The translations under genes were made by a program, and so were the position numbers. The notes below the pieces were generated by a model. That model had not been told where the DNA came from, did no database searches, and saw nothing but the letters and a program-made list of their open reading frames with translations. Below are positions 51,198-62,038 of a stretch of DNA of 64,000 nucleotides, one piece after another (positions within the stretch are counted from its first letter, which is position 1; each line of letters begins with the position of its first letter). The DNA is taken from the NCBI RefSeq assembly GCF_000219625.1, contig NC_018211.1:806001-870000 (forward strand), in the 5' to 3' direction. The stretch comes from Zymoseptoria tritici IPO323. Lineage: Eukaryota > Ascomycota > Dothideomycetes > Mycosphaerellales > Mycosphaerellaceae.

Positions 51198-53066
51198 TGT
51201 GTCGCTTGATTTGTGGTGGACGGCGACTATTGCGAGATGTGTACGCATGTGCCAGCATCCATACCCAGCGAGACATGGGAGATCGAAGCATCATCTGTGC
51301 GAAGTGGAGATATGCACTTGGTCTCTCCAGGTCCCGCACAGCGTCGAGAGCCACCGCTCCGCCTCGATTCCCGTAGCTTTCTACGGCCACTAATGAATGC
51401 ACCTTCGGCCAAAAGGTTGAGAGATCGAGAAATCTCTTCGCCATGGTGCAGAGCGACTCCGACAACGGGCTCGTAAAAAACCATGCAACTTGCTACAACA
51501 AAGTCGAGAGCATTGCACATACAATCACAGTCTCGCCATCCACGTCCTTCACCCTCTGCACTATCTCTGGCCGTCTCAACTCTATCACACACAACCGTTC
51601 GGTGAACAATAGTCGCTGCAGCACTGGGTATTGTCGCTATAGCAGCTTTCTGGAAGAATTCTCATCAGCAAGTTTTCTGACCTCTGATCAATGCATGCAC
51701 TTGCCCGTGTTTTCGAGGCAGCGACAAGAGTTTTGCCCGACTCCATCAACAGCGCCACGGCATGGCAGCCCTGGGCCCTCCGGTCGGCACCATTTCCCTG
51801 GATTCTCTTCGTCCCGTTTCCGCATGTGCCTTGTCAATATGCTAGGACTGAAGCTTCTATGAGATCTCGGGAGGAAACCCTACTATGACATCTAGTGATG
51901 ATTGTGCCAGACGCACTGCAATGTTACTTCCGCCGGCAGTGCAGATCGCCACGCAGAGTCAGCATAGAGGTGCCGCCTCCTTCGGAAATTTGAGGCAGCA
52001 AAATGGCGCGGATAGCCAGAGCGACGGCGTAGAGAACTAAGGCAGAGAACTTCATATTTGGACCTCATTGATGGGGGACTGAAAAGTGTTGGCGTAACAG
52101 TCGATAGACGCGGCGGTCTGGATTGGCAGTTGGAGTGAAACAGTGCATTGCAAGAAACCACTTCAGAGACGAATGCGAGGAGGCGGCACGACGAAAGAAC
52201 GACTGAAGCCCGGTCGGCACAGACGGTTCGTTACACTCCTTTCAACCAGACCTAGTCCGTGGCTGTCCGGCGGGCAATCCTCTGCTGAGAGCTTGCAAAT
52301 GCTTAGATCTGAGACTCAGGTTCGTGCACAATGCGCAGATTCAGACGCCGGGTAAGACAGCGCCGTCTCGTTTCGAGCTTCAGTCCAGGACTCCAGGACA
52401 GCTACAGCCTAGAACGTGCATACAGAAATAGTATCTCAAGCGATGACCTCTTCGTATCGAGAATCTCTAAGAAGAGTCGACATCCTCAAGTTGATGCTTT
52501 CGCGATAGAACTACCCTCCGCACTCCAAGTCTTCCCCGCGCGGAAGCGTGCGGATGGCTTGTGCGAAGCCTCGTCTTTCCACGCAGCTGGCACCCTGGCA
52601 GCAACGGAACGGCGGATGGGATCGAGCGAGTGACACTCAACGGGTCTTGTCGGCGCGATGAGCGAAATCAGAAAGCCTACGAGCGGGAAACCTTCTCGTA
52701 GAGCAATGCTTGCAAGAAGGCAACGGAAGTGATCAAGCAGAGTTGACTTTAAAACTAAACGGGTGGCAGAAAGTGGTGCGCCCCTGCGAGACCGCACGAT
52801 TCTCGCGATCATCATACCCTCGAACAAGGCAAGGACAGGAGTATACGGATCGGTCACAGTTCCGGAACAAGGATGCCCCTCTTCTGGGGTTACGAAGGAA
52901 ACATGTATATTGCGCCGCTGTTCCTCACCTTAACTTCGAGTCTCTCTCATTTCATAGTAATCCGACATCGACTTGCATACTGCCTCCTCAGTACATGTTA
53001 CGGTCCTTCCACAAGAAGCTCACTTCGACCACAACAAGAACCGCAACCACAACATCGCTTGCCAAC
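51198..53066. other. long stretch without confident genes
   Basis: About 1.9 kb. Apart from one weak signal-peptide-like frame (51924-52055, minus), no frame shows motifs or splice support. Confidence 0.45.
51924..52055 (-). CDS. possible 43-residue secreted peptide (weak)
   Basis: The frame starts MKFSALVLYAVALAIRAILL, which reads like a fungal signal peptide, followed by a short Gly-rich part (SEGGGTSMLTLRGDLHC) and a stop. Only one cysteine is present and I could not place an intron of normal size. It could be the first exon of a peptide gene, a relic or chance. Confidence 0.2.
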   Translation of the reverse strand: MKFSALVLYAVALAIRAILLPQISEGGGTSMLTLRGDLHCRRK

Positions 53067-53332
53067 ATGCAATCCGCATTCGCCGCCGCCGCACTCTTCT
53101 TCCTTGCCGGGCTCCCGCTCGCTCTTGGAACCGGATGCTATCCGAATGATTGCAAATCCTGCCCTCTCGATGTAAGTCACCGGCCATGGACTTGGACTTT
53201 CGCGACAACCGTACTAATCATTGGACGCAGAGGGATTTCGGGGCGCCGCAGCTATACGGGTGGTACGCAGCCGGCGGTCCCAACTTGGAATATTGCTCGT
53301 GCGTCCAGGACAAGCCCGCGGGTTGCGCTTGA
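53067..53332 (+). CDS. Small secreted six-cysteine protein
   Basis: A 68-residue precursor in two exons, 53067-53171 and 53231-53332, with a 59-bp phase-0 intron (GTAAGT...CGCAG). Residues 1-21 are a signal peptide (MQSAFAAAALFFLAGLPLAL). The mature part of about 47 residues has six cysteines spaced C-x4-C-x2-C-x24-C-x1-C-x7-C, with an aromatic Gly-rich centre (YGWYAAGGPNLEY). The size, signal peptide and even number of cysteines fit a candidate effector or antimicrobial protein. Its intron position and spacing differ from the two genes at 34-36 kb, so common origin is uncertain. The leader before the ATG is rich in ACAAC, as in those genes. Family unknown. Confidence 0.62.
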
Positions 53333-53409
53333 GTCACATCTGTTGGAGACAGAAGAGGGAACGAGCGAGCATGATATACTTGGCGCCTAGTTCAGCGCTT
53401 TGGCTGGAT

Positions 53410-53605
53410 CCGCCGATCGTCGCCTTCCTTTCCCTGGGATGATTTTCAATACTGTCGCCCTGCCTACATTCGCCTGGAACGGAACTCAACACTGTCGTTA
53501 TCTGCCTACCTTCTTCTGGAACCAAACTCATCACTGTCGCTATCTGCCTACCTTCACCAGGGACGGACCCATTATTGTCGCCACTCCGCCTTTCTTCAAC
53601 GCTCG
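53410..53605. repeat. minisatellite, unit about 41 bp
   Basis: ACTGTCG or ATTGTCG recurs at 53451, 53491, 53533 and 53574 (steps of 40, 42 and 41 bases), each followed by TATCTGCCTACCTTC or a variant and then a CTGGAAC-like stretch. A weaker unit precedes at about 53416. The minus-strand frame across it is open, but the uneven unit length argues against a coding repeat. Confidence 0.7.
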
Positions 53606-53946
53606 TTCCATGTCCCGACATTGCCGCCACGTCGATTCGATACATTCGCTCTCGCTGTTACGTGTCGCTACAGCAGTCGAGAGGGTCAAGACAGGATGCT
53701 AGAAGACACGGTCAGCCATAAGGGTGCAGAATTAGAATCACCATCGTTCTTCCTATCAAACACTCTCAGACCGATTCGCAATGTGAAGATGATTATAAAT
53801 TTGTCTGATAAAAGGTACCTATCGAATCGAATATAGGGTATCACTATCCAACACTCCCCATCCCCCATCACCAAGAGGTCTACGGCAAGCCTCCAAATCC
53901 CCAACGCTCAGTCTCTTACACTATCCAAGAAGACCAATTATCGACT

Positions 53947-56900
53947 TCAACCCTTCAAAAACCCATCCTGATCATACAAACTCCCTGGCGTTCCCAATAC
54001 CTGACTCATCCTCTCCGTTCTGCCCTTCAGCGTCGTCAATGTAGTCGTCACGATTCCCTCCTTCTGACTTTCCGTCCAGAATTTCTCGCCGTCGTTCCAG
54101 ACTGTGGAGTTCCTCCTGGTCTTGGCATCCGGGCGGGTTTGCATTGGTGTGTTGTCTTTCTCGATACCGGGCGCGAGTTCCTTGTGGAGACCGTCAAGTG
54201 CGTCAGCAAGGTCGCGCTCGAAGTCTTGCAGGTCCACTGACTCGATGGAACTTTTGTTTTGCGAGCTCTTGTCGGCGTGCGGTTCAAAGACGTATTCGAA
54301 ACCGCCTTCCTCGCCGGCTTCGGCTTGCTCTTCACCACCTGGCAGAGCATTCTGGCTTGTACCGTGTGCACCTGTTCCGATCCATGGCAGAAGTGGGCTT
54401 GGCTCTCTGCCTAGACGTGCCCAGTTGCGGGACTCTCGATTGGGAGCCTGGCTCTGTACTTCGGAGTTCATGCGGCGGAGCTCGGAAATGTTGCGAAGGA
54501 CAGACTTGGCAGGAGCGGAACGCGGGCCTTGAATCAAGGAGGGACGGATCGAAGTTGTGGGAGACTGAGACGGGGCGGCGAGGAGGCAAGAATTCCTCAT
54601 GGCAGAGCGAGCGGGGATCGGAGGTTTAGGAGAGCCTTTCTGGTTGGGCGTTCCGCTGGCGCTGTTGGATTTGGATGCTTCTGGCGTGGGATCCTGGGTG
54701 GAGATCTCGGAAGATGTACGGTTTGGAGGAGAGGAACTTTGCATGATGGTAGGCATGAATGGTTCCGGAGATATGCGTCTACGGTGGTTGCGTAAGGTGC
54801 TATTCGAGCGGCGTGGGTTGCGGGCGCTGACCGACAGTGCGCGGCCAGGGATGCTGGGCGGGCACCAGGCTGGGAGACTGGCGTCGGCGGCGTCAATTGC
54901 AGATGGAGGGGATAGAATGGGCATGGAAGCAGAGTTGAGGAAGAGCGAGCCTCGAGGAGCGGCAGCGGGCTGCGAGGGGGTCGATGGGAGACGGGACATG
55001 ATCTCTTTGGCGTTGGAGCTCGTCAGCTCTTCCTCGGTCGAATCGTAGGTCTGTGGAAGCGTTTTGGGTGTAGTCTGCCCGCTGCCGGGGGAGGAACCTG
55101 GCAGCTCTCCGGCAGCATCAGCAAAGGGCAGAAACCACGAGCCCCTCCCTTCGGCATTGTTCATATCCCAACTCTCGGTTGACGGGCTGGCTGGGTCGTA
55201 TTTGTTGGTCTCCTGTGGCATGGTGATGACGGGCCAGGTTGGGTCGTATTCTTTCTCGGCTTGTTCTGCCCCAGAAGACTTCCTGTATGACAGCGGTCTG
55301 GGCATTCGGGGAGGACTCGAAGCCATGTCCGTCGAGTATGAAGGGGACACAGGCGAGGAAGGTGAAACGGGAGTCACGGGCGATCCCTCCGAGCTGGAGG
55401 ATCTCATGACAAATCGAGCGACTGGTCTTCCATTTGCCTCGTCATCATCCGCTCCGAAAGTCATAGCGGATACTGGCCGCGATTCACACGGAGAGTAGTC
55501 CATCATCGTGGTTGTGGTGCTGCGCGTTGGGAATGTAGGAATCAACAGAGATGGTGGAGAGCTTGAGGTCTGATCTTCTGCTTCGACGCTCTCTGGATCT
55601 GTCCATGAGCGTGTGGGGATGGTCGGTCTGAGAGAACCGCGAGCGTTCGGAACACGAAGACTGCCCGGTAACAAGCTGTCAGAATTGTGCTGTTTCGAAG
55701 CAGGACGACGAGACTTTGGTACAGCCAGTTTTCGAGTAGAGAGCTGTTCTGGCGTGGTGTCCTGGAACACATCGTAGTTCTCCTCAAGGCCCTCCTCGTT
55801 GATGCTACCCATCAGTGTCGCAGGACTCGCCGATTGACTGCGGGCGGGGGGCCCGAGAACTTGAGGGGTCAAAGTGCTGATCCGAACGCAGTTCTGACGA
55901 CGGTGGCCTTTGCGGGCGTTAGGACTACCCTTCAAAGCACTGGGTTTCGTTGCGGACTGGCTGCCGTTGTCCAACTGCAAAGCCTTGCCATTGCTGCTGC
56001 GAGCGGAGTTGAGGGTCGATTCTGATGGCCGGCGAGTCGGCGAAGCATTATCGGCATTGCCGGAGATATCGCTCAAGACACGAGGACGCCGGCGAGGCGC
56101 TGGAGAGCCACTGGCGGAGACAGAACTCTGACGAGCCCTTGATCCGCGTTGAGGTGTGTCGATCTTCTGCACGCTGGCTGCACTCTGAACTGAGTTGGAG
56201 GAAGACACCCTGCTGAGAATGATGCGGTCTGCAGTAGCGATCTCTGCAACAGAGATCCGATTCGGCTGACGGTTCTCCTCGTTCGAAATGTTGCTGCTGG
56301 CGGAGACCTTGCGCTCACTAGGGTCAATGTTGTCAACCCGCATGATGCTGCCGCGCATAGAGCCAGGCGACATTTGCATCTTGGAGGCCAGGGGAGATGC
56401 TTCGTCCTGACGAGGTGCAACAATGCATGAAGTTTGCCAATGTCCCTCAGCAACATCCTTCAAAGACGCATTGTCATCATCGGCGACGACGGTCTCCACA
56501 GTCGGTGAATTCAATCCTTCGCCATCGACTTTGCGGCTGAGGATCGGGCTGCTGATTAGTACAGAGCTGCTCGTTGAGCCCACGCTTGACGTTGACATGC
56601 GCGATACACAGATGGGCCGGCGAGCACCGTCGTCGCTGACGATCCGGAGAGGTGAGATCGTCGGTAGAGGAGGAACCGGCCCAGTAGGGGGTGCACCTGC
56701 AGGTGCTCCAAGACTCAGTGAGCGAGCATGGAGGATGGATCGTCGTTTGGGGTAAGCATTGTCCATCTCAGGTGTCGTGCGATTCAGCTTGGCTTTGTTG
56801 AGTACTCCCTCAGACACAGACCGCGTTGCCTTGATGCCCGTGGTCTCCTGGATAATTTCACTGCGGCGCTGCGGTATCCTGATGGCAAGAGACGGCCGAG

Positions 56901-57462
56901 CATCAGTTTTGGGACTGTCTGGCCGGGCTGTGTTGTGCGCCTCGTCGAATGGATTTTCCAGAGGAGCCGTCTTCGCTGGTGTCGGGAGTCGAGGCGATTG
57001 CCTCTCACTAATTGGACTATCGAGTTCCACAATCGAGGAGAGATATTTGTTCCCGCCGAATGGCGTTGGCCTGAGCTTAGAACTCTTCGGCAGCCCGAGT
57101 GTCGATCTCAGCCGCTTCACAGGGTGGAAAACAACCTGCGGCTGATGCAGAGACTCGTTCGAAGCCAGCGCATCCCAACCGCGCTGCGTGTCTGGCATCA
57201 TCTGATGGCAGCGCACGCTCGGATGGCTATACGGGATGTGTTCCATCTGGCGGACCGGCGAAAGAGATATCTGGACTCCCTGCTCCATCTCTTGCATAAC
57301 TCTGCGGTGTACCTTCTTCTTGTGTATAATTACTATTATTATGGCGATTCCTGCGATACATATCACACCAATGGCAACGCCGATTCCAACGTAGAGGGCA
57401 GTGTTCGAGGCCGGAGCCGCGGCTGCGGCTTGTCGTCGCGGGAGGGACATTGCGTTGGCCAT
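53947..57462 (-). CDS. Single-pass membrane protein with a very long disordered tail
   Basis: A 1171-residue intronless protein. After a short Ala-rich start, residues about 22-48 form one transmembrane helix (GIGVAIGVICIAGIAIIIVI) followed by HKKKVHRR, so the long C-terminal part should be cytosolic by the positive-inside rule. The remainder is Ser/Pro/Arg-rich and probably disordered, with many SP/TP sites and repeated short motifs (SPVTPVSPSSPVSPSYS, RRSILHARSLSLG, KSVLRNISELRRMNSE). The C-terminus has a conserved-looking acidic helix (SVDLQDFERDLADALDGLHK). No enzyme domain is visible. The layout fits fungal plasma-membrane or septal scaffolds, but I cannot name the family. Abundant phospho-sites suggest kinase regulation. 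Confidence 0.8.
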   Translation of the reverse strand: MANAMSLPRRQAAAAAPASNTALYVGIGVAIGVICIAGIAIIIVIIHKKKVHRRVMQEMEQGVQISLSPVRQMEHIPYSHPSVRCHQMMPDTQRGWDALASNESLHQPQVVFHPVKRLRSTLGLPKSSKLRPTPFGGNKYLSSIVELDSPISERQSPRLPTPAKTAPLENPFDEAHNTARPDSPKTDARPSLAIRIPQRRSEIIQETTGIKATRSVSEGVLNKAKLNRTTPEMDNAYPKRRSILHARSLSLGAPAGAPPTGPVPPLPTISPLRIVSDDGARRPICVSRMSTSSVGSTSSSVLISSPILSRKVDGEGLNSPTVETVVADDDNASLKDVAEGHWQTSCIVAPRQDEASPLASKMQMSPGSMRGSIMRVDNIDPSERKVSASSNISNEENRQPNRISVAEIATADRIILSRVSSSNSVQSAASVQKIDTPQRGSRARQSSVSASGSPAPRRRPRVLSDISGNADNASPTRRPSESTLNSARSSNGKALQLDNGSQSATKPSALKGSPNARKGHRRQNCVRISTLTPQVLGPPARSQSASPATLMGSINEEGLEENYDVFQDTTPEQLSTRKLAVPKSRRPASKQHNSDSLLPGSLRVPNARGSLRPTIPTRSWTDPESVEAEDQTSSSPPSLLIPTFPTRSTTTTMMDYSPCESRPVSAMTFGADDDEANGRPVARFVMRSSSSEGSPVTPVSPSSPVSPSYSTDMASSPPRMPRPLSYRKSSGAEQAEKEYDPTWPVITMPQETNKYDPASPSTESWDMNNAEGRGSWFLPFADAAGELPGSSPGSGQTTPKTLPQTYDSTEEELTSSNAKEIMSRLPSTPSQPAAAPRGSLFLNSASMPILSPPSAIDAADASLPAWCPPSIPGRALSVSARNPRRSNSTLRNHRRRISPEPFMPTIMQSSSPPNRTSSEISTQDPTPEASKSNSASGTPNQKGSPKPPIPARSAMRNSCLLAAPSQSPTTSIRPSLIQGPRSAPAKSVLRNISELRRMNSEVQSQAPNRESRNWARLGREPSPLLPWIGTGAHGTSQNALPGGEEQAEAGEEGGFEYVFEPHADKSSQNKSSIESVDLQDFERDLADALDGLHKELAPGIEKDNTPMQTRPDAKTRRNSTVWNDGEKFWTESQKEGIVTTTLTTLKGRTERMSQVLGTPGSLYDQDGFLKG

Positions 57463-58405
57463 TGTGCCTGATTATTCCGTGTCGGCCGATAGATTCCAGT
57501 ATCCAGTGTCCGGACTATCGTGGTCGTTCTCCCGAACCTTGCGCGTCCAAGCCCATCACTGGACAGATACCTTCAAGCCTGAAGTCCTGCAGTCGATGGA
57601 GACTGGCAATGGAAGATTGGCCAGGAAGAACTGTTCCGGTGCCAGGCCCGAGACATGCGGGTGTTGTTACCACCAACAGCGGTGGAATGTGAAGAGGAAT
57701 GTGAACGATATTGGAGGTGAGACAACGAATAAAACTATGGAAGAAAGGATCGCAGGAACCTCCCATGCAAAAACAGTGTGGATAGAGTGTCTGGCACGAA
57801 ATATGGGTGGTTGTCAAGTAAATATTAAACCAACGGTCGTGCCATGAAGCCGGTGAAAGACGTTGCGAGGAAAAGACGTCTGATGATCAAATGGAAGAGT
57901 GTCAAATGGCTGACCTTGTCATCGATGCACTCGCTTTGCGCTTGAGATGCAGCGATATATGCGTTTGCGGCATGTCGTCGTGATCGTCAACGAAGCAAGA
58001 CATGTATATCGATGCAGCAACGCGTCCGCGCTCCAGATGGATGCGACGCACGCGAGATCAGCCCGCCGTTGGAGTTGTTGGAGAAAACGGTGGCAGAGAT
58101 GAGACATTCTCCGAGGACGGGGCACGTTGACGATCTTCAATTCTCCGTCCTCTCTGCCGCGGTCAATATGTATGATAGAAGAGTATGGGAAGGAAACGAG
58201 ATGCCGAAGAAGAAGTTGGCAAATCTCGGGGAGAATCATGAGGAGTTCCGCCGGACTCCTCTCCGCTGGTGGTACCTGAGGCAGGCACGCATCATCAACG
58301 TCACACATCGAGGCCGTCCATCATCGACATGTATCGACGAGTCTTTGATATGTGTATCTTTGGTGGTATAGCACTCCTCTCTCACACTCTCCTCTGAAAA
58401 TAACT
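57463..58405. other. divergent intergenic region
   Basis: Shared upstream DNA of the membrane-protein gene and the dehydrogenase gene. Frames of 100-150 codons without motifs occur. No gene is supported. Confidence 0.5.
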
Positions 58406-59697
58406 ATGACTCGCAATGTACCGAAACCCACAGTCGAGGCCAGCGGGCACAAAGATGAGGAGAAGCAATCGCCCGAAGACAGTGCTATGAAGAATGGCAT
58501 CTTTCAAGAAAGCAAGCAGTCTACCCTGTGCCACAATAGAATCTCAACTGACCGTGGTCTACTCTCGCTGTAGACAACACACAGCCGCCCAAGGAAGAGA
58601 GCGTACTGCCACTCTTCAGCCTCAAGCACAAGACTGCCATAGTGTCCGGAGCCGGTGCTGGCATCGGCTACGCTGTTGCACAAGCGTACGCTGAAGCTGG
58701 AGCGAATGTTGCTATTTGGGTGAGTAATCGCACTTGTCTTGTATCTCCTCAATCTACTCGCTCCACGATCTTGTATATGCCTTCGCCACACATTGCCATG
58801 CATCACGATGACACCATTGTCTGGTACGATTTGCTTCGCTGCTTTCGCCCTTGATCAACTTTTGTTCCAGCATTTGCAAGACAACCACTCATGCCCTCCC
58901 ACAGTACCACGGCAACAAAGAAGCCATCACCAAAGCCGCCGCAATCGAAAAGCAATACGGCGTAAAGTGCCGCGCGTACCAAACCGACGTAACATCCTTC
59001 GACTCGATCAACGACACCATCACCTCCATCGTCAAAGACTTCAACGGCCGACTAGACATCTTCGTCGCCAACGCCGGAGTTCCCTGGACGCAAGGCCGGA
59101 TGATCGATGGCGAGCGCTCGCACTACCAACGTGTCGTTACGACCGATTTGGACTCGGTCTTCTACTGCGCACAAGCTGCTGGTGCGGTTTTCAGGCGGCA
59201 GTACACGGACGGTGGTCTTTCGACGACGGGCGAGAAGCTGCAGAATTATGCTGGCGGTTCGTTCATTGCCACGGCTTCCATGTCCGGGCATATTGCGAAC
59301 ATCCCGAACCATCAGTCGGCGTACAATGCTGCAAAGGCGGGTGTCATCCACTTATGCAAGTCGTTGTCGGTCGAGTGGGTCAAGTTCGCGAGGGTGAACT
59401 CTGTGTCGCCTGGGTATATGGCGACCGAGATTTCTGGTAAGCAATGCAGTACTGAAGGCAAACAGCATATCTCGAAGCTTTCTTCTCCATAATTCGAGGC
59501 GCCTGCTGACTCAAATGCCCTCCTTTCAAGATTTTGTGCCCATCGAGACGAAGAAAATTTGGAGGGGAAAGATTCCGATGGGAAGGGAAGGCCAGCCAGC
59601 GGAGCTGAAGGGGGTGTACTTATTCTTGGCGAGTGCTGCGAGCAGCTATATGACCGGCAGTGACATGGTGATTGATGGCGGATATTGTGCTGTTTGA
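58406..59697 (+). CDS. Short-chain dehydrogenase/reductase, sorbose/xylulose reductase-like
   Basis: A 306-residue classical SDR from four exons: 58406-58481, 58574-58719, 58905-59436 and 59531-59697. Family features are the cofactor loop AIVSGAGAGIGYAVAQAYAE, VANAG, the Ser of FIATASMSGH, the catalytic SAYNAAKAG (YxxxK), SPGYMATEI and the C-terminal GSDMVIDGGYC. The Asn/His at YHGNKEA after the second strand suits an NADP(H)-type pocket, as in fungal L-sorbose/L-xylulose reductases (Sou1-like). The first intron uses a weak GTGCTA donor and is the least certain; it links MTRNVPKPTVEASGHKDEEK to PPKEESVLPLFSLKHKTA, which is how family members begin. Intron 2 is long (185 bp). Confidence 0.88.
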
Positions 59698-60452
59698 TGG
59701 GGTTGTTGCTGATGGTTCTGAGCACCTTGAAGCCGATCTGTGAGAGAGTTATGGACAGACAGTACGAAGAAGAACTTGCCCGCTTCTGTGCTTCTTGCGC
59801 TATTGCTAGCAGCATCAATGCCTCGATTCGCCGGTTATCTGCAGATGCAGTGAAAGCGATCGACATCTCTGCTAGTGTTTTGTATAATGCCCAAAGGACA
59901 CGATGCTGCCGTCACGATACGAAGACAATTTCGTAACCCTAAGCCCAAGAATAGAAACCGCGGTGTTCTTTCCGACGTGGAGCCGTTTTGGGCACCCGCT
60001 CCACACTTGTCATCGTCCTTGTCAGTTCCGTCACACCATCACTACTGCGCTGAGATATAGCAGAATGCATCATCAGCAGAACACACGCCCGAGCTCCTCC
60101 GATGTCACGCTGTCCGCCCAGTCTCTTGGGACCGGTTGATCACACGATGCTGCTCCAGCATGTTCCAGCACCATGATCGTGCCCGCTCAGCAACACGACG
60201 ACGTGAGAGACAGATGGTATTATCTTCTCCGGCACTGTCATGCGCGATCATACCGGTCATAGCAGATGTTGCCTGATGTTCAGCTCAGCTCGTGTTTCGA
60301 AGACGGTCTGTCGCGAAGACAGCATTGACACTGCCCGCTTGCGGAATGTAAGTCCAATCTCTTTGTCATCAAACTCTGCTCACTGCCTTGTACCACATAT
60401 CTCTGCATACTCGCCATTATGGTCCTGCTATTCTCTATCCTCGCGACAAATT
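59698..60452. other. intergenic upstream of the membrane-protein array
   Basis: No gene is supported. The frame of the next gene is open upstream of its ATG, but the protein resemblance to its neighbour starts at 60453. Confidence 0.5.
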
Positions 60453-61818
60453 ATGGATACATATACATTCCCAGACCTAAAGGAGCGAAGACCAAGATCC
60501 GAAGATGCTAGCCACGAGTCGGCCACCCTCCGCCGCAGAGCCCGGTCTCAGTCTTCACGGTCCAGGCAGCGACTACGTTCGATACCTCGTGAGAATGATG
60601 TGGACCGATTCAAAGCTTCCGGAGGACGGCGTCACATGGCTGTTGCGAAGATGAAACTGTCATTGCTGAAGCTGTCTGTCCTCAAATGGCCGGCCCTGGT
60701 CACATTGGCCATCACTTTCGGGCTACTAGCATGGTCGTGGGCGGCACAATACACCTATTGGCGAACTTATCCATGGTACGGAAGGCTATGCACGCCAGTT
60801 CCGATGATCGACTGTCTGCAATCGCAGCCCATGCATGCGGCTCTGCCTGAATACGAAGACGTCATTGCAACCGACAAGACAGCGGCCTCGATGCAGGAGT
60901 TTGCTATGTATAGAGAACTGCATCCCATGCTAACGGACCTCATGTACGAAATCCAGTCGCTTTTCTACAATGCTTCTGCGATCAGCGGCGCGAGGAAGTA
61001 AGCACGTGAAATGTTCATGTATCTACGGAGAAACTGCTGACCAGAATAGTGCAACGCTCAAGGACGTGTTCATACACTTCGCTGGTCGCATCCAGCTTGA
61101 TATGACCCTCAACGTGACGGACGACATGATGGAAAACGAAGCGGATATCAACGGTCTCATTCACGGCTTCGAGATCATTCACCGTCACGAGGGAGCGATC
61201 CTAAAGATGACCGAAGCTGGATCCGTCCTCGGGCCCCTGCGGAGTTTGAAGAGCATCATGGGTCTCAACACCAACACCACCGAGCAGAACATCCACGCGA
61301 CCTTTATGGCCTACACCGATCGCCTCATCGAAAGGATGGATCTCGTCATTGACTCATGTCTGAAGACGTCGCGTGGCCTGTCACGCGTGAGCAGGGACGT
61401 GAAGATACTGGCGATGAGCATGGGAATAGATTGGGAGTCATGTAGTCTTCCCAGACCGAAAGAGACGATCTCCGGAACGCTCCGGGCTCAGCCAAGCGAC
61501 CCAGCGAATGGCGTATGCGCCGAGTTCGACAGTCTGTTCGGGTCTGCTTTGAACGGCACATCGATGGCATTGCAAGCCATCACGAGGATTTCCGGGACTA
61601 TCGCAAGGGCTCGGAATATGTCCGGAGAGAACGCGAGGGAGAAGCCATGTCCCGATCCTTGCGCCGCGGCAGCCTTGGAGCAATCCATTCAGCTCACGAT
61701 CGCGAGATTGGAGGAGAGTACAAGCTTCCTTCAAGCGGAAAGCCGGAAAGTGTGGTTGCTACGGCAGAGACGTTACGATGAACATAGGGCTGAGATGGAG
61801 CGGCGAGTACGAGGTTAG
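60453..61818 (+). CDS. Single-pass membrane protein, tandem array member A
   Basis: A 437-residue protein from exons 60453-60997 and 61050-61818 with a 52-bp phase-2 intron (GTAAGC...ATAG). The N-terminus is Arg/Ser-rich (SATLRRRARSQSSRSRQR). A transmembrane helix lies at about residues 80-105 (WPALVTLAITFGLLAWSWAA), followed by a Cys-containing region (LCTPVPMIDCLQSQ). The C-terminal 300 residues are helical with several possible N-glycosylation sites (NVTD, NTTE, NGTS) and a CPDPC pair, consistent with a luminal or external domain. No known family recognised. The gene next door has the same plan, the same intron phase and a similar Arg-rich start. Confidence 0.75.
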
Positions 61819-62038
61819 CAGCCATACGAACCGATGTCTGCTCCCGTGAGCGACTCAAAGAGAATCAATTTGAAGCCACGGCGGCAAAGCATGGACAACA
61901 CCGGATGCGGCAGGTCGGAGGCCTTTCTTTGTGCATCTCTCTTTTTCCCACATCGAATACGCTACCTCCACAAACAAGTCTGTCTGTATCTCTGCATTCT
62001 GTTTATCTTCTATCGGAGCTACACAGAATCACGCAAGC

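Noticed and set aside
56728..57471. 247-codon plus-strand frame
   Set aside because: It is the antisense shadow of the N-terminal part of the 1171-residue membrane protein.
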